From positions 1 through 56,693 of the forward strand of contig JAHEZH010000001.1 in the NCBI GenBank assembly GCA_023251155.1: DNA of 56,693 bases, read 5' to 3'. The notes beneath the pieces are model-generated. The model made no database searches, was not told the DNA's origin, and saw nothing but the letters and a program-made list of their open reading frames with translations. Made by a program: the position numbers and the translations under genes. Shown piece by piece: positions 50,630-56,693 of the stretch (the first letter of the stretch is position 1; the number at the start of each line of letters is the position of its first letter). The DNA is from Flammeovirgaceae bacterium. GTDB lineage: Bacteria; Bacteroidota; Bacteroidia; Cytophagales; Cyclobacteriaceae.

Positions 50630-51190
50630 TTAGAAAGAAGCACGTTCCGTTTTGCCGCTTGCAGTGCTTACTTCAAACGTGATGTTATTTGATTTGATCT
50701 GGTTCAAATCAAAGATGAACCCGGAAAATCCGTTTACGGTCATTGTCTCTTCGTGGATCAAATCAGAAGTAGCATTATAAATGCGTACCGATACGGTTTC
50801 TGTAGTGCTGCTGATTACGTTCACTTGATATTTCTTAACTGCTGAAGCCACTTCTTTTACAGAAATGAAAGTGCTGGGCTTGTTTACAGTATGAGTGATC
50901 GTTTGTATTTGTTTTCCGTCTTTACCTTCCAGTACTATAGTATAAACACCTGCCTGCAATTCGCTGAAATTATAAGGGCGGTTGAATGAAGCCACATTAT
51001 TCAGTACTTCAGAGAAAACCATGGTATTCCTCTCATTAAAGATAGAGATCTTAACGCGGCCAGTTTCCAATGACTTGTAGTTGACATTGTACACACTTGC
51101 TGTTGCAGGTGTTACCGACACGATCGTTTTAGCGAAAGAAGATAACGTGATGGAAAGGAAAAGTACGAGTGCGATGCTTTTAGTGTTCAT
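50630..51190 (-). CDS. secreted beta-sandwich protein of unknown role
   Basis: About 186 residues from MNTKSIALVLFLSITLSSFA at 51190, a clean signal peptide; the frame runs 18 codons further upstream to 51244 with no signal sense. The mature part has two similar beta-rich halves: YKSLETGRVKISIFNERNTMVFSEVLNNVASFNRPYNFSELQAGVYTIVLEG and YQVNVISSTTETVSVRIYNATSDLIHEETMTVNGFSGFIFDLNQIKSNNITFEV. Both resemble the FlgD/T9SS tail fold (hydrophobic strand, small turn, Gly-Val-Tyr). It may be a periplasmic structural protein. A single AAATGCATTT palindrome lies about 105 bases upstream. Confidence 0.8.
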   Translation of the reverse strand: MNTKSIALVLFLSITLSSFAKTIVSVTPATASVYNVNYKSLETGRVKISIFNERNTMVFSEVLNNVASFNRPYNFSELQAGVYTIVLEGKDGKQIQTITHTVNKPSTFISVKEVASAVKKYQVNVISSTTETVSVRIYNATSDLIHEETMTVNGFSGFIFDLNQIKSNNITFEVSTASGKTERASF

Positions 51191-51585
51191 ATGTTTTTTT
51201 GTTTGCTGTGTCTTTTTTGTTTTTGACAGTGCAAAGGTGGACAAACACGAACTAGCTCACTTTGCAATCGCTCGTTAGGATGGAAGGATGTAAGAAAATG
51301 CATTTCATGTCATCATCGTTATTTTATTGCCCAACGTATGATCTATACCCAATAGAATGGAGTAATCCGGCGAGATTGCCTTATTCGGTTATCGCTTTAT
51401 GATATAAACAGAATAAAATTCTGATTTTAGTGTGTTACCGTAATGTTAAAACCGCTTTTAAAGCATAAAAAAACAGTTTTGCAGAATTTTAAACTGAAAT
51501 TTTTTGGCCGTTCCGGTGAGGGAAATGTGAGAATTTCATTAAAAAATGACAGAAAACAATTTATTCTCTCGTTGGCGCAACCCTC
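51191..51585. other. AT-rich intergenic region with one AAATGCATTT palindrome
   Basis: Between the beta-sandwich gene and murF-alr there is no convincing coding gene. A plus-strand frame of 68 codons starting at 51443 overlaps the murF-alr end and has low-complexity sequence. The core palindrome AAATGCATTT is present at 51296-51305, matching the pair at 14116-14151. Confidence 0.55.
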
Positions 51586-54030
51586 TTATATGCCTTCCGA
51601 CCAGAATACGCGCTTCACCCGCTCACTGGTATTGGTCAGTATCTCATAAGGTATGGTATTGGCTCTTTCGGCCACTTCGTAGATAGATGGCTCTTTACCA
51701 AAGAGTATTACTTCGTCTCCTTCCTTCGCATCGATATTAGTTATATCAATCATGGTCATATCCATGCATACATTCCCGATTACCGGTGCCCGCTTTCCAT
51801 TTATTGAGACAATACCTTTGCCTTGACTAAAGGCGCGGCTGTATCCATCCGCATACCCGATGGCAATGGTGGCAATCGTGGTGTTCTTTTCGGCTTTACC
51901 TTTTCGGCCATAACCAATTGACGTTCCGGCTGGAACTGTTTTTACCTGCGAGATCACACTCTTTAAAGTAGCCACTGATTGCAGTGAACTTTCATTTTCG
52001 CTGGTCGGGTTAACGCCATACAATCCGATACCGAGCCGGACCATGTCAAACTGCAAATCCGGAAAGCGGATGATGCCCGAGGTATTCACCAAATGCCGCC
52101 AAGGACGGATATTCAATTCATGCATCACTTTCAGTGACAGCTTATCAAATACCCTCGCCTGCTGACGAGTAAAATCATCGTGCTGTTCATCGTCCGCTCC
52201 TGCAAGGTGCGAAAAGAGCGTAGCGATGTGAATGTTGTTATTTGCTCTCAAAAGGTGAATCGCCTCCTCCAGGTCTTTTTCATCAAATCCAAGGCGATGC
52301 ATGCCGGTCTCTATCTTGAAGTGAATTTTTATTTCCCTTCCTCTTAGATAATCAATCAGTACGCGAAGTATTTGCAGATTGTAAATCTCCGGCTCCAGTT
52401 GATATTCCATCAACGTAGTAAAACTCTCTTCGGATGGGTTCATCACCATGATCGGTAATGTGATCTGGTTTTTTCTCAACTCGACACCTTCATCGGTATA
52501 GGCTACTCCAAGGTAATCCACACGGTGATACTGTAAAAGATTAGCTACTTCTTCACTTCCGCTTCCGTAGGCAAACGCTTTGACCATGGCCATCAGTTTG
52601 GTGCCTGGCTTCAATTTCGATTTGAAGTAGTTCAGATTGTGAACCATGGCCCCAAGATCAATCTCCATCACCGTTCCGTGCTTTTTCTTCTGCAGAAAAT
52701 TCACAATGCGCTCAAAGCGAAATGGACGCGCCCCTTTTATCAATATAATTTGATCATGAAAATCATCACGATTTACGTTAGTCAAAAAAGATTCCGTTGT
52801 ATCGTAAAATGAAATACGGCCTTTAAAACCATTCCATTTGCGCGAATGCGAAGCGAAGCCGTTACCGATGAGAATAAGACGTGTCACTTCTGATTTAATA
52901 ACCAATGTCTCGATGCGCGAAATCAACTCGTCCATGCTTAAGCCCGACTGATACACGTCAGAAAGGATCACCGTTTTGTTTTTCTTCTGTTGCCCCGCAA
53001 GAAAATCAAGGCTGATCTGCAGTCCACCCAAATCATTGTTGTATGTATCATCGATAAGCTGGCAATGATTAATACCTTGCTTCAACTCCATGCGCATGGA
53101 TACTCCTTTCAGTTGCGCTATCCGTTCCTGAATCTGTTCTGGTGAAACATCCAGGTAAAGCAGCAGAACAATACAATGATGAAGGTTTTCAACCGACGCA
53201 TTATCCCGAAAGGGAATAGTGAATGTATATTCCCTGGACTTCCACCCTATTTTTGACACACCGTTCTGGCGGTGTATCTGAACCGTAGCCAATGGATCAC
53301 TTCCCCATGACAATAGCTTTCTGTCGCGATAAGTCGTTTCGATCAGCGCACTTACTTCCAGCTGATCTTTGCAGTAAACAATGGTCTCGGCCGTTGCAAA
53401 CAGTTTTATTTTCTCTTTTATTTTTTCAGCCTGGTTTTCAAACCCTTCATTGTGTGCAGAGCCAATATTCGTAAAAAGTCCTATGGATGGTTTAATAATC
53501 CGGGCCAGTTTCTCCATCTCCCCGGGTTGCGAAATGCCAGCCTCAAACAGGCCAAGTTGATGATGCGCCTGCATGGCCCATACCGATAGCGGTACACCAA
53601 TCTGCGAATTATAACTGCCTGGATTTTTCACGATGTTATAGTCTGGCGCAAGCAGCTGATGCAACCACTCTTTAATAATGGTTTTTCCGTTGCTGCCTGT
53701 AATGCCGATAACCGGAAGGACAAACTGATTTCGGTAATTTGTAACAATCGCCTGTAATACTGCTAATGACGAAGTGGCTATAAGAAAATTCGCTTCCGGA
53801 AAAGGGGCAATGTCAATCTCTTTTTCTAAAACAAATTGCCGGATACCTGCAACATAAAGCGATGGGATATAGTGATGCCCGTCATGCCGCTCTCCATTGA
53901 TAGCAAAAAATAGAGATTCTGGCGCAATCAACGCCTTACGGCTGTCCATCACCAGGTATTTGATTTCACTGTCGCGGAATAACTGAAGGATTCTGCCTCC
54001 GCTTATTTTCTCAAGATCCGAAAACGTCAT
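51586..54030 (-). CDS. murF-alr: MurF-Alr bifunctional peptidoglycan precursor enzyme
   Basis: An 814-residue fusion typical of Bacteroidota. Residues 1 to about 440 are UDP-MurNAc-tripeptide-D-Ala-D-Ala ligase MurF, with the ATP-binding loop TGSNGKT at 111-117. About 455-814 are alanine racemase Alr: VMEIDLGAMVHNLNYFKSKL and the PLP lysine Lys484 in MAMVKAFAYGSG, with later SIGYGRKGKAEKNTTIATIAIGYADGY. Joining the racemase to MurF couples D-alanine supply to the last cytoplasmic step before the lipid carrier. csaA lies 2 bases upstream on the same strand. The fused architecture is normal for the phylum and is good taxonomic evidence. Confidence 0.97.
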   Translation of the reverse strand: MTFSDLEKISGGRILQLFRDSEIKYLVMDSRKALIAPESLFFAINGERHDGHHYIPSLYVAGIRQFVLEKEIDIAPFPEANFLIATSSLAVLQAIVTNYRNQFVLPVIGITGSNGKTIIKEWLHQLLAPDYNIVKNPGSYNSQIGVPLSVWAMQAHHQLGLFEAGISQPGEMEKLARIIKPSIGLFTNIGSAHNEGFENQAEKIKEKIKLFATAETIVYCKDQLEVSALIETTYRDRKLLSWGSDPLATVQIHRQNGVSKIGWKSREYTFTIPFRDNASVENLHHCIVLLLYLDVSPEQIQERIAQLKGVSMRMELKQGINHCQLIDDTYNNDLGGLQISLDFLAGQQKKNKTVILSDVYQSGLSMDELISRIETLVIKSEVTRLILIGNGFASHSRKWNGFKGRISFYDTTESFLTNVNRDDFHDQIILIKGARPFRFERIVNFLQKKKHGTVMEIDLGAMVHNLNYFKSKLKPGTKLMAMVKAFAYGSGSEEVANLLQYHRVDYLGVAYTDEGVELRKNQITLPIMVMNPSEESFTTLMEYQLEPEIYNLQILRVLIDYLRGREIKIHFKIETGMHRLGFDEKDLEEAIHLLRANNNIHIATLFSHLAGADDEQHDDFTRQQARVFDKLSLKVMHELNIRPWRHLVNTSGIIRFPDLQFDMVRLGIGLYGVNPTSENESSLQSVATLKSVISQVKTVPAGTSIGYGRKGKAEKNTTIATIAIGYADGYSRAFSQGKGIVSINGKRAPVIGNVCMDMTMIDITNIDAKEGDEVILFGKEPSIYEVAERANTIPYEILTNTSERVKRVFWSEGI

Positions 54031-54032
54031 TT

Positions 54033-54365
54033 TTAAAATAGTCGTGCTCCGTTAGGCACTGGTTTATCTATCGCACTCAACACCACGTGTCCGTCCTGAT
54101 CAGGGAAACCGGTCACTAAAACCTCGGAAGAAAATCCTGCTATTTTTTTGGGGGCAAAGTTGACTACACCGATTACTTGCCTTCCGATCAGCTCTTCGGG
54201 CTGATAGTGCTGAGTAATTTGTGCGCTCGAATTTTTAATTCCGATTTCCGGCCCGAAATCGATAGAAAGTTTGTAAGAAGGCTTTTTTGCTTCAGGAAAA
54301 ATCTGTGCTTTTACAATTGTTCCTGCTCTCAGATCAATTTTCTCGAAGTCATTCCATGTAATCAT
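54033..54365 (-). CDS. csaA: CsaA-like tRNA-binding domain protein
   Basis: About 110 residues from [20 protein letters not shown] at 54365; a six-codon extension (to 54383) is unneeded. The whole protein is one tRNA-binding OB-fold domain ([56 protein letters not shown]), as in CsaA and the C-terminal domains of some synthetases. CsaA is described as an export-related chaperone and tRNA binder; the function in this phylum is uncertain. It ends 2 bases before murF-alr begins, so the genes are probably co-transcribed. Confidence 0.93.
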   Translation of the reverse strand: MITWNDFEKIDLRAGTIVKAQIFPEAKKPSYKLSIDFGPEIGIKNSSAQITQHYQPEELIGRQVIGVVNFAPKKIAGFSSEVLVTGFPDQDGHVVLSAIDKPVPNGARLF

Positions 54366-54436
54366 GCAAAAAAATTTATACATTGGCCTCCACTAATCCC
54401 AATAGAGAACCGTTTACAATTTAAGATCAGGCTAAA

Positions 54437-54796
54437 GTGAAGCAAAATTTTTCATATTTCTTGGTTTTTGGAGTCATTTTGACATTGGGATTACTCCGCT
54501 CAACTACTGCCTATAGCCAGGAAGAAGGTATCCCTGGCTATGATCTTCACGACCCTGCTCACACTGGTTCCAATACTGATGATAAAACATTACTTCTGGA
54601 TTCCGATACCAAATCTAAAATTGGCAAAGATTCGCTTGCGATAATCACGAGGCCAGCTACACCAGCAAAAAAACCAGCCGAAGCCGGCAAGCCATCTACT
54701 GGCAAACCCAAGAATGATGAAGATGATCCACTATCCTTCAATTTTCTCTATTACATCATTCAGAAATTCAAAGCCTCTGATCTCATCGATCAGTAA
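54437..54796 (+). CDS. small secreted protein of unknown function
   Basis: A 119-residue protein starting at GTG 54437 (MKQNFSYF) with a signal peptide (LVFGVILTLGLLRSTTAYSQ). The mature part is a low-complexity Pro/Lys/Ala linker (ITRPATPAKKPAEAGKPSTGKPKNDEDD) with an amphipathic tail (PLSFNFLYYIIQKFKASDLID). No family is recognised. It lies just upstream of the TonB-dependent receptor with a hairpin between them; the two may be one functional unit or unrelated. Confidence 0.7.
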   Translation: MKQNFSYFLVFGVILTLGLLRSTTAYSQEEGIPGYDLHDPAHTGSNTDDKTLLLDSDTKSKIGKDSLAIITRPATPAKKPAEAGKPSTGKPKNDEDDPLSFNFLYYIIQKFKASDLIDQ

Positions 54797-54818
54797 TTCA
54801 ACTCTTACCATTCATATA

Positions 54819-54843
54819 AGCCCAATAGGTATTTAATTGGGCT
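54819..54843 (+). terminator. terminator-like hairpin before the TonB-dependent receptor
   Basis: AGCCCAAT at 54819-54826 pairs perfectly with ATTGGGCT at 54836-54843, then GTTCTATATTT. It ends the small secreted gene. The T tract is weak and merges with the receptor's -7 box, so partial read-through is likely. Confidence 0.7.
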
Positions 54844-54847
54844 GTTC

Positions 54848-54855
54848 TATATTTG
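54848..54855 (+). promoter_or_regulatory. -7 box of the TonB-dependent receptor gene
   Basis: TATATTTG at 54848-54855 is a perfect TAnnTTTG match 16 bases before the receptor start at 54872. Its -33 element would fall inside the preceding hairpin and is not evident as TTTG. Confidence 0.4.
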
Positions 54856-54871
54856 CAACTCAGTTGCACTT

Positions 54872-56693
54872 ATGCGTAGTATCATTTTCTTGCTCTTTTT
54901 CTTCTCATTTAACTTCATTCAGGCCCAGGAAGTCTGTTCATTAACACTTAGTGGAAAAGTACTGGACGGAACTACACCATTACCCGGAGCAACGGTCATT
55001 ATTAAAAACAAAAACCTGAATGCCATCACCAACATTAATGGTGAATTCACTTTCAGCAATTTGTGCAAAGCAGACTATGAATTGGAGATCAATTATATCT
55101 CGTATAAAACCATCACTAGCACCATTCACCTTTTCAACAATGCACAACAAACTTACCGGATGCTACCCGATGAAGAGGTGTTGAAAGAAGTGGTCGTACA
55201 AGATCACTACGAAGATCTCGAAGTATCAAAAAGTTATTCATCGCTCAGTGGCAAGCAACTGGAAGAAGTACAAGGAAAAAGTTTAGGTGAAGCCATGAAA
55301 GAAATGGCCGGTGTTTCATCGATACAAACAGGACCATCTATTTTCAAGCCCGTTATTCACGGTGTGCACAGTCAGCGCGTGCTTATACTGAACAATGGCA
55401 TTCGCCAGGAAGGACAACAATGGGGAGCCGAACATGCACCTGAGATTGATCCCTTTATCGCGACCAGTATTATTGTGATTAAAGATGCCGGAGCAATTAA
55501 ATATGGTACTGATGCCATTGGTGGAGTGGTTATTGTCAACCCTGCTGAATTGCCATCCACACCGGGTATTGGTGGCGAACTGCATTTACTGGGTTCGAGT
55601 AACGGACGATCAGGAACCGTATCAGGAACACTGGAAGGCGGTTTTAAAAACTGGAAGGGCTGGGGCTGGCGTGTGCAGGGCACTGGCAAACGGTCAGGAG
55701 ATTTTCATACTGCTGATTATAACCTGACCAATACGGGTTTTACGGAAAGTAATTTCTCTGCAGCAACAGGTTATCATAAGGAAAATAAAGGAATTGATTT
55801 CTTCTTCAGTCACTTCAATACGACGATTGGAATTCTCCGTGGATCGGCCGTAGGCAGCACGGAGGATCTGGCCACCGCCATGGAACGCGAACCTCCTCAG
55901 TACACAGAAACTTTTAGTTACCAGATTCAACAACCAAGACAAGAAGTATCACATGACCTGCTAAAAATAAACGGGCACATCACTAAAGAAAAAAACACCT
56001 ATCACTTTCTTTATGGATTTCAATACAACAAGCGCCTGGAGTTTGATTTCAGGAAAGGAGCATTAAAAGCAATACCGGCATTGGGATACAAGTTATTTAC
56101 ACAAACCCTCGACCTTGAAGTTGATCGCAAACAAAATGAATACCTGAATGCTTCTTTTGGTATCAATGGAATGATGCAGGACAACAACAAGATGGATGGA
56201 ACACAAACCATTCCTTTCATCCCCAACTTTACCAATTTATCGGGCGGTATTTACCTGGTCGAAAAGTACAAACGCAATAAGTGGGAACTGGAAGGAGGGA
56301 TACGCTATGACTTTCGCAGTTATAATGTAGTGGGTTTTGATTTTCGTAACGAGCTGTACAAGTCAAAATTGAATTTCAATAACGCAAGCGGTACAATAGG
56401 TGGAAAGTACCATATCAATACTTATTCTGCTTTCATATCAAATATCGGTAGTACCTGGCGCCCGCCGAATGTAGCAGAGCTTTACAGCCTGGGTACGCAC
56501 CAGAGTGCTGCGGCCATTGAATACGGTTTGTTACTCGATGAAACAACTTCAGAGGTAAAAAGTATTTCGGGTAGTAGCTTCAAAACAGAACAAGCGGTGA
56601 AATGGGTGAACACCTATGAAATATCAAAAGGCCCACTCAGTGCCGAAGTGACTGGCTATATCAATTACATTTTCAACTATATCTATCTTCAGC
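54872..56693 (+). CDS. TonB-dependent outer membrane receptor (5' part, truncated by window)
   Basis: 607 codons from ATG 54872 with no stop before the window end. A signal peptide (MRSIIFLLFFFSFNFIQAQ) is followed by a CarboxypepD_reg-like domain (LSGKVLDGTTPLPGATVIIKNKNLNAITNINGEFTFSNL), a plug (GKSLGEAMKEMAGVSSIQTGPSIFKPVIHGVHSQRVLILNNGIRQEGQQWG, DAGAIKYGTDAIGGVVIVNP) and barrel strands from about residue 230. The HGVHSQRVLILNNGIRQEGQQWG text is like ZnuD-type metal or siderophore receptors, so a metal complex is a reasonable guess for the ligand. It should transport that ligand across the outer membrane using TonB energy. Confidence 0.93.
   Translation, partial: MRSIIFLLFFFSFNFIQAQEVCSLTLSGKVLDGTTPLPGATVIIKNKNLNAITNINGEFTFSNLCKADYELEINYISYKTITSTIHLFNNAQQTYRMLPDEEVLKEVVVQDHYEDLEVSKSYSSLSGKQLEEVQGKSLGEAMKEMAGVSSIQTGPSIFKPVIHGVHSQRVLILNNGIRQEGQQWGAEHAPEIDPFIATSIIVIKDAGAIKYGTDAIGGVVIVNPAELPSTPGIGGELHLLGSSNGRSGTVSGTLEGGFKNWKGWGWRVQGTGKRSGDFHTADYNLTNTGFTESNFSAATGYHKENKGIDFFFSHFNTTIGILRGSAVGSTEDLATAMEREPPQYTETFSYQIQQPRQEVSHDLLKINGHITKEKNTYHFLYGFQYNKRLEFDFRKGALKAIPALGYKLFTQTLDLEVDRKQNEYLNASFGINGMMQDNNKMDGTQTIPFIPNFTNLSGGIYLVEKYKRNKWELEGGIRYDFRSYNVVGFDFRNELYKSKLNFNNASGTIGGKYHINTYSAFISNIGSTWRPPNVAELYSLGTHQSAAAIEYGLLLDETTSEVKSISGSSFKTEQAVKWVNTYEISKGPLSAEVTGYINYIFNYIYLQ

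Noticed and set aside
51443-51649. A 68-codon plus-strand frame starting MLKPLLKHKK.
   Set aside because: It overlaps the end of murF-alr by 64 bases, is low complexity and has no recognised domain.

Overview
The window looks like a chromosomal core segment of a Bacteroidota bacterium, most likely Cytophagales-like; I cannot name a genus. Supporting signs are the fused murF-alr gene, TAnnTTTG-type promoters with few recognisable Shine-Dalgarno sequences, many signal peptides and lipoproteins, a TonB-dependent receptor with a CarboxypepD_reg-like N-terminus, a lamin-tail surface protein with a FlgD/T9SS-like end, a tricorn-type S41 protease, a propeller-amidohydrolase fusion, and stand-alone FtsX/MacB-type permeases. 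I found no tRNA, rRNA, CRISPR array, insertion sequence or prophage.

Layout. 1-9.6 kb: acyl-CoA synthetase, DNA polymerase I with an eroded proofreading site, small secreted or lipid-anchored proteins, a DinB protein, a TPR sensor with an H-box but no ATPase domain, and a pRiA4b ORF-3-like gene broken by a stop codon. 9.7-18.3 kb: propeller-amidohydrolase, a solute-binding protein behind paired palindromes, an ECF sigma factor with a probable membrane partner, and a large FtsX-family permease. 18.5-26.8 kb: rluB, scpB and a histone-H1/DksA-like gene, the lamin-tail protein, asd, lemA and a DUF2059 protein. 26.8-31.5 kb: the rimP-nusA-infB operon, with a textbook promoter and a terminator-like hairpin in its leader. 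31.5-42.6 kb: M28 peptidase, arfB, a collagen-like glycine-rich protein, a 52-residue zinc-ribbon membrane protein, a Spy-like protein, FKBP isomerase, GH32, the S41 protease, a Fpg-type glycosylase and an alpha/beta hydrolase.

42.7-50.4 kb holds the most system-like locus: a transglutaminase, a circularly permuted ATP-grasp/alpha-E fusion, and a transglutaminase/DUF2126 putative amidoligase, all on the minus strand, with a HigB-HigA toxin-antitoxin pair between the second and third genes. The families are known but their substrate is not; together they suggest synthesis and trimming of an amide-linked peptide or protein modification. 50.6-56.7 kb: a secreted beta-sandwich protein, csaA with murF-alr (peptidoglycan precursor synthesis), a small secreted protein, and the 5' part of a TonB-dependent receptor that runs off the window.

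All family assignments come from reading motifs by eye; no database search was run. Promoters are matches to the Bacteroidota consensus, and hairpins were paired by hand.
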